A stretch of DNA of 64,000 nt from Paraescarpia echinospica (GCA_020002185.1 CM034532.1:52781944-52845943); one strand, 5' to 3'. Counted from the first letter of the stretch, positions 37,041-51,351 are shown. A program made the numbers and translations. The notes: generated by a model from the letters alone, not told the origin.

Positions 37041-37732
37041 CTATAAAAGAAGCATTACAATGGTTAATTATTACAAAATTAAGTCAGTTAATATTTTCAA
37101 AATATAACGTACTCAAAAAATACCCACCCTCCAAAATGGATAGATTGGCAGTTTGCATAGCAGTAGCTTGAGGCTAGAATACTGGTTGTTTGTGCACAAA
37201 TTAGTGTGGTTGACTTCGGATGCACGCTATTGGTTATGTATACGTGACATATATACAAACCTACACATTTTATAAAGCCCCGGCAATCCAACAATGATAT
37301 ATCTGGTGAGATTTCACATAAAAATAGCAGCAGTGTGCCATAATAATGGAATGTTTGACCGTTGATGACAACAAATAAGAGGTATTTTCAAAGTGTTACT
37401 TCTCTGAGAATATAAACATACTGCTTAAGCATTAACACACTACTCATCTGGGTATAAAAGAATTGTGGGCAAACAAGATGAGGATACAGCGTTAAATTAA
37501 CCTACTTCAAACAAAACCGAAATATATATTGGATGTACATAAGATAAGAATAATTCAACTATATCCATAATTACATACATCCATGTTAGAACAATTAAAC
37601 TAATTACTTTCATGCAAAAATACATTCTTTCAGCAGTGGCATAATGTAGTTACTGTTTATTTGTGATAAACAGTGTGATGGTTACGATTCTAGAATATAA
37701 AAATAATACTACAAAGTTAGGTGGAACATTAC

Positions 37733-37747
37733 CTTTTTTGTCTTTGT
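37733..37747 (-). CDS. Tail micro-exon, 15 nt (KDKK)
   Basis: Acceptor AATTCTTGGTTTCAG, donor GTAATG, phase 1-1, encoding KDKK. The acceptor is shared with exons at 58,984 and 20,058 (TTGGTTTCAG). Confidence 0.5.
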
Positions 37748-37869
37748 CTGAAACCAAGAATTGCTCCCGTATACACAAAATGCACAAAACAACAACAGTT
37801 AAATACATTACTTTTAAAATATAATATATTATATTTTACAAAGTGTTTTTGAAAATTAATGGTAAGATG

Positions 37870-38055
37870 CACATGTGTGTGCGTGCGTACGTGCGTGCGT
37901 GCGGGTGTGGTTGAGTGTTGTGTGTGTGTGTGCGTGCGCACTCGTGTGCTTGCATGCGTGTATGTTGTGCGTGCGTGCGTTTGAGCGAATGCGTGCATGT
38001 GTATGTGCCAGTGCGTGCGTGTGTGATGCGCTTATGTGCATACGTGTATGCACGT
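37870..38055. repeat. GTGCGTGC-rich microsatellite
   Basis: About 185 bp of imperfect GTGC/GTGT repeat. Open frames on both strands here are composition artefacts. Confidence 0.9.
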
Positions 38056-38189
38056 ATACGTAATTTATATATGGCCTATTCTCGAGAAAAATGTACTAAT
38101 GACCATCAAAAACAAAGTGTACTATACAAACCATTCCCTTACTGGTTTATTTTTTGGGAAAAATAATAATTAATTAGCGTACATACATT

Positions 38190-39080
38190 AATAAAGGCAC
38201 CCACAGTGTTACACCTGCAGGATTTCCGGCCACCAATCAAGGGACTGTGCAAACAAGATGAGGCGCTCAAAATCACCGCACACTTGTTTCGAGTGTAACG
38301 GAAAATTGCATCTTCTAACACAATGATTATGCCGCCGTAGCTGAGGATGTGACAAAAGTAAGTCGGATGCACCTACGTGGGAATAGTAGCAGTAGCTGCC
38401 CCGGCCGCAGCTCTTGGGCAACGACCAGGATCGGAAGAGATATCGCGACAGGGACAATGCAAAATCCACTGATTATAGCCATAGTTCCATTCCTCGATCT
38501 AGTGATGTCTTTGTCTCGCCATTCGAAAGGTTGATGGGACAAGCTATGTGAGGTGAATCATGTCGGCCAAGAATCCACCCGAGGCCTACCCGGTAATATA
38601 TTGGTAGTAGTCATAATGAGGGAGGCCAACTCTAACTAAATCAGTCCCGTCATAGGCGCACTGACCATGCATGTGACAACCCGATCGAGAAGAATGACTA
38701 GGGGACAAGGTTAACACAACTAATTGAACCAGCGGTCTGGCGTAGGCGTACTTGAGTAAGCCCAACAATAGGCCACACCATGCTGACGATGTAGATACGC
38801 TAAATATTGGTAGTGGACACTGCTAATGAATTGTTAATCGTGTGTACCCTCGTTAGACCAGAAAACTGCCGTGTCCCATGAATAAACATGGATAAATAAT
38901 GCAGAGCCTCAATAGACGGCAGCCAGACAGAGTAAAAGGCAAACAATGCAGAACTGATGTGCAGGGATATTTAAAAAAATAATAATTGGATATCATTGTT
39001 GCTGATGTGGATAGCAACTTTGCCATAATAGTTGGCGCCACAATCTACGTCGTAACGAGGAAGGGCTCTAGTACTTGCTA
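38190..39080. other. GC-richer unique block without recognised gene
   Basis: This stretch is noticeably richer in GC than its surroundings, and only short unrecognised frames are open. It could be a foreign insertion. Nothing is assigned. Confidence 0.3.
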
Positions 39081-39239
39081 CAATGTGAGTAAAATCCAAG
39101 CAATTTAGATAGTCTCACCAAAACACGGAGTTAATTTATATATCCATCACGTGACGTATTGCCTGGCAACAACGACCGCCAAACTCTCAAAATGGAAGCC
39201 ATACACATAGAGCGTTCGTTTTCTTTATGACATACCTGG

Positions 39240-40080
39240 TACATACATATTTGTACATGCTATTCCAGAGAACTACTCTGTGCAGACGATAATGCCATTG
39301 TTGCCAACAACCTTGAAGACATGCAAACCCTAATCAACAAGTTTGCAGAAGCAAAATGTTACGGTTTAAGCATAAACCTGAAGAAAACGGTAGTTCTATA
39401 CCAATCATCAAGGATCGAACCTAATCCAGGTCGTCTTCCTAAACGGCCAACTACTTGAGAATATCCATAACTTAAATTATCTTGGAAGTACCATCTCTGA
39501 TGAGGGAAAACTACCATGGAATTGGAGAACTACATAGCGAAGGCATCATCATCTTTCGGTCGACTATGCAACCGTTTATGGAACCACGTAACGAACAGGG
39601 TGAAATGTCAGGTGTACAGAGCAATAGTTCTCACTACGCAGCTGTGTGGAGCTGAATTAAATCTGGATTCTATGCCGAAAGCAAGTTAGAAAGCTACGTG
39701 CCTTCCAGATGAGACACTTCCGATGCATCATGGAACTAACATGGAGAGACCACATTACAAACAAAGAAATACTCAGAAGAGCAAACATTCGGAGCATGGA
39801 ACAACTACTCAAACAGACAAACCTCAGATGGACAGGTCACGTGGCTCGCATGGACGACAACAGATTTCCAAAACACATTCAATTTTCACAACCATAAGAA
39901 GGAACTAGGAATAGAGGCCGCCCAAAACTAAGATATAAAGATATTATAAAAATATACCTGAAGAAACGAGGAATATACTCCATGCAGTCCAGGACCGACC
40001 GACCTAGAGAGGAATCGTAAACATCGAACCATGCGAGCAGTCATAGTTGAGATAGATTCCAGAGAATGGCCCAAATACAA
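39240..40080 (+). pseudogene. LINE polymerase fragment
   Basis: The plus strand reads ADDNAIVANNLEDMQTLINK (YADD-like block), FAEAKCYGLSINLKKT, AIVLTTQLCGAE, ELTWRDHITNKEILRRANIR and LKQTNLRWTGHVARMDDNRF, then HIQFSQP. The order matches a non-LTR polymerase from palm to C-terminus. Frameshifts separate the blocks. Same class as the minus-strand element at 48.4-49.1 kb. Confidence 0.75.
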
Positions 40081-40084
40081 AATG

Positions 40085-40190
40085 AGTGGGTGTGTGCTTA
40101 CGTGCGTAAGTGCATGAGTGCGCGTGTGTGGTGGTGACGGTGGTTTCGCGTGCGTGCTTAAGTGCGTGCGTGTACATGGGTGTGTGTGAA
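40085..40190. repeat. GTGCGTGC-rich microsatellite
   Basis: Imperfect GTGC/GTGT repeats beside serine exon C1. The C2 copy (35.4 kb) and the GT tract by C3 (23.4 kb) sit in the same relative position. Confidence 0.85.
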
Positions 40191-40270
40191 TAAAGTCTGC
40201 AATAGTGTTTTCAATTTAGTTAACTTAGATAATGATCAGATATCGTTATTTTACCATGGAACATTAATAC

Positions 40271-40309
40271 CTGATGATGATGACGATGATGAGCCTGACT
40301 CGGTTTCAG
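40271..40309 (-). CDS. Tail exon C1 (serine-rich), 39 nt
   Basis: Encodes ETESGSSSSSSS between TTTATTTCAG and GTATTA, phase 1-1. The exon and its flanks (ACTTAGATA.TG.TCA...ATCGTTATTT) are duplicated at 35,542-35,577. The low-complexity serine run comes from TCA repeats. Confidence 0.62.
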
Positions 40310-40399
40310 CTGAAATAAACAATAGGATCAAGAGTCAAAAGAAGTTAACAAAGTACAGTTTTACACTTCTTTCGCAGTTACTATTACATTTAATGCACA

Positions 40400-42090
40400 A
40401 TTAAAAAGATCACTATGTAATACAAGTTATTTATATAGCATTTGCATGAATATCTTAAGAAGCTATTCGAATAAGTTATAAAACGATTACCAGTATTCAA
40501 CTACAAATATATGTTTCAGAACCGCTTTCTAAGATGACTGCATAAAAAAGAAATACTCATGTAGCACGTTACGAAAAACGTTATTAAAAATGTAATAAAT
40601 TCTGTGTTGAATGGCCGTTTGAAGTATTTCAATCGAAGAGACATAGCTTGTTGGGTTGAGTTGAATACTTAAACAATTAATGATGTACATGAGGATAATA
40701 TTTATTCCCATTGTTCAAACAATATCAAGAAACTCAAATGTCAGTGATGACCAAATGAGTTACACTTAATAAATATTTGTTTTTGCAATTAAATAAATAA
40801 ATAATAACATATATAAGATATTCTTTTAATATTTCACATTTTGAAAGCTCAGTTACGTTGGCTGTAAAAGATTCAAGCAAGTGCAGACAGCCAAAGGTAA
40901 CGCAAAGCTGGATATTTCCACATGTAACTTTTTTCTTGATGCCAAATATTGTATTTTTGGTTTTAAAATTAGCTTCCCAAGTATGCGAAGACATGTATTG
41001 TATGCTTGATGCAGAACTTTAACAATCGTTCAGTCAAGGCACATTTTTTTTCGTTCCCATTCCAACTATCATTATAATAATTAATTTCAAAAGGATGAGT
41101 GCCGACCTTTTCTGAGTGAGTGGGAGATTAGTCCTTAGGTGGATTGGACTGGTAGAAGGACTCTGGGGAGGAATTAAGAATCTGTGGAAGGTTGACCCCA
41201 ATAACAGGTAGTAGATGGGAGTTTGGCCCATAAACAGACATGTGGGAGATGGGAGTTTGAGACCATACCACTCGCCTCCCTAGGGTCTAGACTAGTGCCA
41301 ATGTTGTTATGTTGTCAGTTGATCAATATTACACATTCAGCAAAGGATGATAGGTATACAGAGCGGGTGTGCACCGCACACACGGGCCTAATGTAAATAG
41401 TGTGTTCACAAACAAGAGTCGATTTGGGAGTGTTACCATGTTACCACTCGTTTGTATGTTCTAACATAAGAACTACTGGGATGTATTTTAGGTTATACAT
41501 GTATAATATGTTTCGCCTGTGTCCTAGAAGCCTGAAAACGGCTTCATGATCAGATTAGTGATTTTTCAAAATATGACTTAGTATTTTGACAAAATGGGTC
41601 ATTTGTAGAGGCGTTACATTCAAGAGGTGCAGCTAGAGGTCTCAGGAAGATGGAGGTTTTTGGAGGTTTTGGTGAGCCTCAAGAAGGATGTAGTAAGAGG
41701 TTTTCAAAGCTACAGGCCTGCTGTACTAAAAATAGTGCCCTTGTTAAGCAATTTTGCACATGTTGTAATTGTGACGATGAAGTGTTAAAAAGGCAATTAC
41801 AATATGACGATAATGAAGAAACAAGACTCACGTCAACTAATCACTAGACTAGAAAGAATCGTGTGTAAATGTTAAACAAACTAGTCATAATTTAATTTGA
41901 TACCAAAAATGTACACTAGTCACTACATCAGTCATCATACGTCAACAAGACAACATTACATAGGCAATCATAGCATGTCAAATGCCGTTGTCGTTGCAAT
42001 ATTTTTGGCAACAAAAGAAAAGAGGTAAATACGCAAGAAAAAGGCCGTAAATTCCGAATATGATAACCGAGACAAATATTCTTCAAACAT
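40400..42090. other. Intron-like stretch with G-rich block
   Basis: A TGGGAGATTA/GTAGATGGGAG-rich block at 41,100-41,280 resembles 52,830-52,940, with the same preceding AAGATTCAAGCA(A/G)GTG sequence. These are paralogous introns. A 65-residue plus-strand frame at 41,650 has no recognised motif. Confidence 0.45.
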
Positions 42091-42094
42091 TTAC

Positions 42095-42148
42095 CACCCA
42101 GGTCAAAGTCGGTGGGTGATATTCTCCTTTTTTCGCCGTGTAAATGTA
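42095..42148 (-). CDS. Candidate tail exon, 54 nt
   Basis: Encodes HLHGEKRRISPTDFDLG between AATGCTTTTGTAG and GTAAAT, phase 1-1. The acceptor is good, and length and phase fit the array exactly. No paralogue in the window. Confidence 0.5.
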
Positions 42149-43019
42149 CTACAAAAGCATTTGGTAATTTTGGAGGATTTTGCGAGGAACAAATTAACAG
42201 CGACACAGTCAAAGGGCGCGCGCGTGCATTTTCGACGCTAATTAATGCAAAACTAAAACGTTCAACAACACATTTGGACCATACTTAGTCATAGACTAAA
42301 GTTATTAAATATATTTATATCAGTCTTAGTTTTGCAATACTACAGGCCCTGTTTACAGATACTAACTTTGAAATTAGTTGGAGTAGGCATTTTTTTTATA
42401 AAAAGTAAAATAATATATCGTCACCATCCTGCAAGTATGCAGCAGCAAGTGTCGTTTGGGAAGCTTTGGCCATGAGTTTGGGTAAACATTACATAACATA
42501 AATTTCGATAATGCTAGTACCGTAACGACTCACGACCTTTAGGTTTACTCTTGCCACAACAGGCTCCCATATCTAGCCGCCAGCTGCGGATCTTCGAAAA
42601 ATACGGCGCATACAAATATTCCACCGATCTTTCATTTTTTACGTTTACCGCGCGAGCGAGTTGAACGAGACGTCAAACGCACTCGACGCGCGCACTTGCG
42701 AATATTAAGCAAAGGACCAACATCCGTACTAATGTTGATACCTTTTTATACATTAACTAACGCTGCGACTGTCTTTCATAATTACTCATATTTGAGCAGA
42801 ACAAAAAATATAGCATGGCAATGGATACTCTGTAAGTAATTTTGTAATGTTGCTTTCACCAGCGTGAACATTAATTTGCTAAACAAAATGGTGTTGTTTG
42901 TCAAAACTTCACGACATCACATGAATCACATGTAAACACTCAAAAGGGATATCAGCAAATTACTGTTGGCATTAGGCATACTCATTTTATTTCAATAACA
43001 CATTTTACTGACACCATCC

Positions 43020-43144
43020 TATATAAATATTGTATATATATATTTATATATATATATACGAATTCAATTATATAGAATATATGTATTGTTAATATTTGTA
43101 TATATATGTATATATATATATACAAATATTGTTAATATTTGTAT

Positions 43145-43178
<34 letters not shown>

Positions 43179-43430
43179 ATACAACTATTAACAATAATTA
43201 TATTCTGTATAATTGAATTCGTTGTAAAATTATAGCGTAAATTCAATTAGTAAGTAATAAACAATATATGCATAACATGTATATATATATATATATATAC
43301 ATGTGTGTATAAATATATATATATGTTAGTTATTACTTAAATTCTGCAACTATAAAAAATTGTACGCTATAATTATACAACGAATTCAATAATATAGAAT
43401 ATAAGTACTGTTAATACTTATAGTACTTAT
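43020..43430. repeat. AT-rich palindromic region
   Basis: GAATTCAATTATATAGAATA at 43,059 is mirrored by TATTCTGTATAATTGAATTC ending at 43,220, with (TA)n runs between. A third copy of the arm is at 43,381-43,405. It could form a long hairpin or be a dead foldback element. Confidence 0.75.
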
Positions 43431-43469
43431 AATAATAATAATCATCATCATCATCATTGTCATCATCAT

Positions 43470-45290
<1,821 letters not shown>

Positions 45291-45742
45291 TCACCATAAC
45301 GCTGCGATGATGCGTCGATAGCTCTTATTTCCTTGACGTGTAGATAAATATGCCGGCTCATATGTTGGTTTCTCATATTTCGGTCACGCAAACTGGAGTA
45401 ATATTCTAAGTTTTTCGCTAACAAGCGAATTGGGAAGAGTATATATTAGTGACATCAGGCTTTATATTACAATGGCGCTGTTATTTAAATTATGTGTCTT
45501 CAACAATGCTATTCTAGTTAATTGCTGGCATAATATTCTTAATTGTAGTTTCTAATGGTTGGTCTTTGTTAACTCGTTTAAATGCATAGGCCCAAAACAG
45601 AAGCTTTTTATTTCCCTTTAAAATACAGTAGGTAAACGGAAAAGCATGCATGTTGAATAAAACATTATAACATCGATTTGATAAGATTATATTTAAAACT
45701 TTAATAATACATTAATAATTATTTTATTTTGTTACATCAGCT

Positions 45743-45847
<105 letters not shown>

Positions 45848-46161
45848 TGGTCGCACAGAGGACATCAGCCCATCAATTGAAAGGATGTCGGTTCGATCAC
45901 CCCTACTGCTGTTTCAAAATATGGGCAATTTCGTTTGTGTCTATCGGATAAGACAATGGTGCCATTAGTTCCTTCTACCTGGTGTCTATGTCATATGAAT
46001 TAACGAAACACAGGGGGAAATGGAAAATCTGGAAACGGATCTATTAATTATGGGACAAGATAATATAAATACTTCAGCAAAGTAACATGTTTGTATGATT
46101 ATTTTGCCTTTAACAGAACATTTATCTAACGGATCTAAAACTAAAACAAATAATATGCTAC

Positions 46162-46212
46162 CTTCTCCTATATCCTGACGTCTGTCTTCTGGAGCAGCAA
46201 AAACAAACGTAG
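46162..46212 (-). CDS. Tail exon D3, 51 nt
   Basis: Encodes TFVFAAPEDRRQDIGE after GTTGGTGTTGCAG and before GTAGCA, phase 1-1. It aligns with the start and end of the 150 nt D exons (TFVVS ... PAEDTRPKTG) but lacks the long hydrophobic middle. The donor-side intron (AAAACAAATAATATGCTACC) matches that of D2. Confidence 0.6.
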
Positions 46213-47339
46213 CTGCAACACCAACAACAAAACAACTACACGCATGTAGCAACAGCAGCAGCAGCAGCAGCAACAACAACAACAGCAGCAGCATCGGCTA
46301 CAGCAGCAACAACATCAGCTTCACTTCAAACAATCACAATTAGTCCAGTCAATGTATGCCCTAAAACAAATTGCAATAGTAATTATGACAGTGTTTTAGT
46401 TAGTATTATATGTCTACATTACCAGAAAAAAGTCCACCGAAATCCATGTGGTGGAACATTGTCATTTTTGACGACAATGACAAATGGTCAAAAGTCGCTG
46501 CCAGTGATATTTTGGCTTAGTAAAATGTAAGGGTAGGCATTATTTTCTTTGCATATTTCATATACATTTTGCATACAAATGGCAAGATAATGGATCGATC
46601 TACCTAACGATATATAATAAGCATAAATTTGTTAAATATTAACGTGAATAATCGTTTTTAAACACAGTGAACCACGATTTTTAGCCGCTATGGGGGGGGG
46701 TCGCGTTGCTATCTAACGTTGACTTTGTCCATTTGTAATTGAATAAATGGATGCTCTATGGTATAATGTTGTTGGTGGATTTGTTATCCATTGGGGTTCC
46801 TGAAGCAATTCATGTTGGCAACCTAGGGCATTTTTTTAAATATGCAAATTAGGGCTTTCATTACTGAAACACATATTTTCTTCAATAGCTTTGCAACTAT
46901 GCATGATAATGTCACAGAAGTGGTGTCAAGACCGATATTTTCATAGTCAACAGTTAAAATAAACACATCCCCAGATGTAAATAACGGCTGCGTGTTTGTC
47001 ATTTCATAAAACTTTCCGATATCGGCCATGTTGGATCTTATTACATGCTTATCTCCAATGCAATTTTTATGAATATCTCCAATGACTTTGATTCGCATCT
47101 ATTATCTATGCCCCTTGATAACAATTGGCACAATCAACAACAGAAACACATTGAATTTTATTGTAATATTGTTGCATAACATAGGATAAATAGTTATCAA
47201 TCCATATAGTTGACAGTGGTTGCATGCATACAAGTGTATATTCAAATTCTCAATATAGTACGGTTTACCGTGTCTTCCTGTGCAATTTGCTTTCCAAAAG
47301 CATTTTTTGCACGAATATCGTCTTCAATGTTTCAGTAAA

Positions 47340-47465
47340 CAGAAAATCTGAGATGGCAATTTTCCTTTTTGTTTTTAAAGAAATAGCCGCTAAATCACAT
47401 TTCCGCATATCTTAACAACTGCGTCACCTACAATATAAATCTTGATGTCAAAACATGGGTTGTAC
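47340..47465. repeat. Fragment of the 12-16 kb element's terminal repeat
   Basis: CCGCATATCTTAACAACTGC, GTCACCTAC and AAAACATGGGTT match 12,425-12,485 in order and spacing, with substitutions. Confidence 0.6.
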
Positions 47466-47697
47466 ACGCGCAATTGATGGTACATGACATATTATTGCCG
47501 TGGCACTTGCAACCGTCAGTGCTACATGCCAAGCTCTCTGCTTTGCAATCACAGCGTATGACATCAGTCAGACCTGGAGGATCCGGGAGTCCAATGTCAA
47601 AGCTGGGTGACGGGATACCGTCCTTCACCTCCCGCACAAACTGCGTGATGTCCAAATGAGGAGAACCTTGCTGATCAGTCACCTTCCATAGCATCAT
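47428..47697 (-). pseudogene. Cysteine-rich C-terminus of a HEEADTR-class protein
   Basis: Encodes LPDPPGLTDVIRCDCKAESL, then ACSTDGCKCHGNNMSCTINC AC in the same frame (a C.C....C....C.C.....C...C.C array). Proteins of this repeat-associated family end in such a CXC-like knot. It lies right next to a 90 bp stretch (47,370-47,463) matching the terminal inverted repeat of the 12-16 kb element, as expected for the gene end beside its repeat. Confidence 0.55.
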
Positions 47698-47879
47698 CTA
47701 AAGATGAGTGTGGGAGAAAGAATGGACAGCCAGTGCACATCATGCCTCCCACAGATTATGTGCGGAGGGAACATATTCAGATGATGCTGGGGTAAGCGGC
47801 TGATCAGCAACGTCCTCCTCCTAGAGGAGGATTGTTTTGGCCAACAGAGAAAACAAGCACATATTTATCAACTTACTGA

Positions 47880-48340
47880 GCAATGAGCTTGAGAAAGCTG
47901 GGTGCTGCTGTTTTCATGCAGCGGATGCTAAGCTAATGATCGTTAGACAGCATTGAACTCATCAGACAAAATCGACACTATCCTCATTGGTGAAGACACC
48001 GATTTGTTAGTGCGGTTTCAACAGGAGCCCTTTGATGTGTTCTTAATGCCACAGCCTAAAAAAAGCATACCACAACAAGTAAATAACGATCTGGTACATC
48101 AGAGCTCTCACAGAATATCTGAGCCCAGCTGTGGGCTAAGATATTATACCATAGCAACAGTTGAAGAATTGGTTACTGCAAGAAAACAAGCTATTGTGTG
48201 CTTCCAATGAAGCAACATTGACAAAAACCTTGATGGTTTGCTGTACAAGCACTTCATTGAAAATGTAGCATCAAGCGCAGCTGACGCACAGGGATAAATC
48301 TACCCCGTACTTCAACTGCTGCCCACTATCACAGCCTCAG
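47880..48340 (+). pseudogene. HEEADTR-class nuclease-like gene, C-terminal fragment
   Basis: The plus strand encodes IDTILIGEDTDLLVRF, then about 55 residues on GLRYYTIATVEELVTARKQ, a stop, then LYKHFIENVASSAADAQG. The EDTDLLV core and the later KRFIE.VASSAA pattern match large proteins of animal repetitive DNA that share the EEADTR, DTDLLVL and cysteine-rich tail blocks. Several stops make it a relic. It faces away from the minus-strand tail fragment at 47,428. Confidence 0.5.
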
Positions 48341-48349
48341 GATCAACTC

Positions 48350-49060
48350 TCAGAACCAACAGAAAGTGGAAAGAATCCAAGAAAACTATAAAAGCCACGA
48401 ACTAGAACTGGATTGTTAAAGACATGTACCCTATTCCAAAGATGACTGACCTCCCAGCAGCACCATCTGGCGGGTGGGGGCGGCAGCACGCATTCTGGTG
48501 GTTGCAGGCTCTGGAGCAAGTTGGACAAAGGTTTACTTGGCCTGAAGGTGCCTGAGACGCAGATTCTTTCCTCCGCCTACGCTTCTCCCCGCTACTTCTC
48601 TTCTGGAATGCTCAAAGTCCTGGGCATCTCTCATGTTAGTCGCTCTGTAGTAGTTTCTGTCTGTTGCTAGCTGTTCCCAACCTTTGTGGTCTTGCCAGTG
48701 TGAGTTGCCGCTTCAGCTGATCCTTCTAGTGCTTGTGGGGTCCTTCCCTGACGAAGCTCATAATAAAATATCAATATAATATTCTGATGTCATCCATTTG
48801 AGAGACGTGGCCTGCCCAGCTGAGCTGTCTGAGCATCAACATGGTTTCGATGCTCCAGAGATCTGCCTTTTCCAGGACCTCTTTGCTGGAGACATAGTCC
48901 TGCCAATGCAGTCTCGTGATGGACCGCCGACGTCGCTGGTGGAACCGTTCAAGCAGCTGTACTTGCTTTCTGTAGAGGAACCACGCCTCTGCCCCACACA
49001 AAAGGGTAGTGACAACGACAGCCTTGTATACGTGTATCTTTGTTGACAAACGTAGAGAGT
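48350..49060 (-). pseudogene. LINE fragment, polymerase C-terminus with zinc-finger tail
   Basis: The minus strand reads KAVVVTTLLCGAEAWFLYRK, HWQDYVSSKEVLEKADLWSI and RQLSWAGHVSQMDD, the characteristic end of a non-LTR polymerase (LLYGSE.W, L.W.GH..RMDD). After a frameshift it ends in a degenerate CPTCSRACN...H finger. It belongs to the same class as the elements at 39.2-40.1 and 43.5-45.3 kb. Confidence 0.75.
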
Positions 49061-49299
49061 GATTCTGCCATACGTATACATTTCAGCGATCTAGTAAGCT
49101 GTTGGCTTTGGAAAGACAAACTGATTGAGTTGAGTGTACTTTTGTGTGTGCGTGGTGTATCAAATTTCCACTAACACCTCCGTGGAAGCTCTAAACGACG
49201 GCAGTGTTTGAGCGTGTCATGTACCAGTAAATAACACTATATGTTCAGCAATGATAAGGACGTACGTACACACTTCACTGCACTTTTTATAGCGTATGG

Positions 49300-50100
49300 T
49301 TTGGGTGAAGATAAATGATATTGGAATAAGTACCTGAGTTAAAATACAAGTTTATGACCATATATGTAAGCAAAATTTGGTTGATCGGAAAGCTACTCCC
49401 CATGGCATTAAACGTGATGTATATCGGTGTATTAATCCATCCATACCCTTTCCAGTGGTGTATATCATCTGCATAAATTGCGCAAAGAATATAGAATACT
49501 CAGCTTAAATAACGCCTTTCCCTAAATTTTACTATGACAAAACTGACCGGCAGCGACTTTCGACAACTTGTCATTATCGTCAGAAATTAAAATGTTCCTC
49601 CCGTGAATTTCTGTGGATTGTTGACATGATAATGCAGACATATAGTGCTAACTAAAACGCCACAATGATTGCTATTACAATTTGCTTGAGGCTAAACCAT
49701 AGATTGACTGGACTAGGCCGAAAATCGGGGTACATGTAAATTGCGATAATTTGCTAATGTGTTTAGAATACGATTCTAACCTTAATATTCATTGTAATGG
49801 CACTTGTTAGACTCCATTACACAACTCAGTGCATTGTCTTTCCAAAGGTATACATCATCTTTATAGTATTCTCAGAGAAAATAAGTTATACAACATGAAT
49901 TACGTGTATCCCCCTAAATTTCAGTGAGACCTACGTCCACTTGGCAATATGTGAAAATTACAATGTTCCACCAAGTGTTTTTTTCTGGTAGCATAAACAT
50001 ACAGTAGAATCTAAAAATGCCACAAAACTTACTATTGCAATTTGTTTGAAGTTGAACCATAGTTTGACTGGACTAAATCTGCATTAATAATAAAACTTTA
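49300..50100. repeat. Diverged tandem duplication, about 370 bp unit
   Basis: Blocks from about 49,380 and 49,790 share the order 'TATACATCATCT', 'CCCTAAATTT', 'AAATGTTCC', 'CATAGATTGACTGGACTA'. No coding potential was seen. Confidence 0.6.
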
Positions 50101-50929
50101 TTTTGACACCGTCAAATCCGGGCCTGCTGTCCCGTTCACGAGTGTGTTCAAATAATTCGAATTCTAAAATAGCTTCCAATTAATTCAGGTCTAACTTGGT
50201 AGTTGTAAATGATGTTGTTGATAATAATAATAATAATACGTTGTGAAACATGTTAAAAACTATACAAAATGTTCATATGTATGATTTGTTTAAGTAGGCC
50301 TAAATATTTACATGTTAATCTGCGTTCTTAAAATAAATATTTGAAATAGGAAAAACGCTTATATTATCAATATTACAATAATAATAAAATCGATAATATG
50401 TAATAAGACAATTGAAATCCAAATCCCTTAGGCTGCTACCTGTGAATAACTGTCCACACCTCAATAACTCACAACCTGCCATATGAATGACCAACAGCTG
50501 CACTAATGTCCAAGGACGTCAGCTTTCCTCAACATTTCGCGTCTTTCATCTGAAAGTTTTGTTCAAGGATACAAGACATATTATCAATCATGCTAACGAC
50601 ATGCTATGCATAAGCAGTTTTTTTTTTAAATATTTCTAGCATTACTGGTATTTGCAGCATCGAGTATTGTATTATTATTATTATTGAGGATGATTACGGG
50701 GGTGGTGCATCCGCGGGTCGTCAGCGTGACGAAACGTTAGGTGGGGAATTTCCCGGGGGAATTTCTTGGTAAGCATTGCGTAACAACTAAAAAGAAAACA
50801 TGTTAGTTCGTCTAGCTCTCGATATCAGACTGATATCAAACATTGCTATACCAGTTACAATCAGAAGTGTCTGACTTTTAACGAGAGTTTTATAGTATTG
50901 GGCATATCAATACAAGAACTTTGAAGAAG

Positions 50930-51130
50930 AGCTCCGAAAGGCTTCAGTACAATACTAATTAGTTTTGTGCAGTCTTGCGCATTGCGCTATTAGCCGAACA
51001 ACTGCGACTCTAGTGCATTCGCTGGTGACGTTGAGAATCGACTATGGAAATGCGTTGTTGTACGGAGTGTCAGACCGTTTGTTCCACCGCCTTGAGATGG
51101 TCCAGCACTCGGTACTTTACCGTGACGAAA
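50930..51130 (+). pseudogene. CR1/L2-like LINE fragment
   Basis: The plus strand encodes RTTATLVHSLVTLRIDYGNA, then LLYGVSDRLFHRLEMVQ. This is a LINE polymerase segment after the YADD region (family form ...S.LDY.N.LLYG). It is cut off on both sides, and its right end abuts the A2/B2 intron. A closely related minus-strand piece is part of the LINE at 1.8-2.65 kb. Confidence 0.75.
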
Positions 51131-51211
51131 TATACGGATTGCCCTTTAAGTAACAAATGTACAGCAGTGCCGTTGGTTTTCTGAACTGTCTGCTGTGATG
51201 TAAATGCATAC

Positions 51212-51250
51212 CCCCATCTTCCATGATACATGGTACAGATGGCGTCTCTT
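51212..51250 (-). CDS. Tail exon B2 (EETPSVP class), 39 nt
   Basis: Encodes EETPSVPCIMEDG between TTGTTTGTCCAG and GTATGC, phase 1-1. It is the paralogue of 61,214-61,252, and its whole A2-B2 neighbourhood resembles the 61 kb module. Confidence 0.62.
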
Positions 51251-51310
51251 CTGGACAAACAAGTAGAGTGTTAGTATTCATCATTACCCAGTAGTATTGC
51301 ATAGACCTAC

Positions 51311-51351
51311 CTTTAAATGCAACATGTAGCGCGGGTATCATAACACCTGTG
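51311..51351 (-). CDS. Tail exon A2 (TGVM class), 41 nt
   Basis: Encodes TGVMIPALHVAFK after a CTCATTTTAG acceptor and before GTAGGT, phase 2 to 1. It splices in frame to B2. Paralogue of A1 at 61,308-61,342. Confidence 0.58.

Noticed and set aside
37856..38063. Overlapping frames on both strands rich in H/T or V/C
   Set aside because: Produced by the GTGC repeat.
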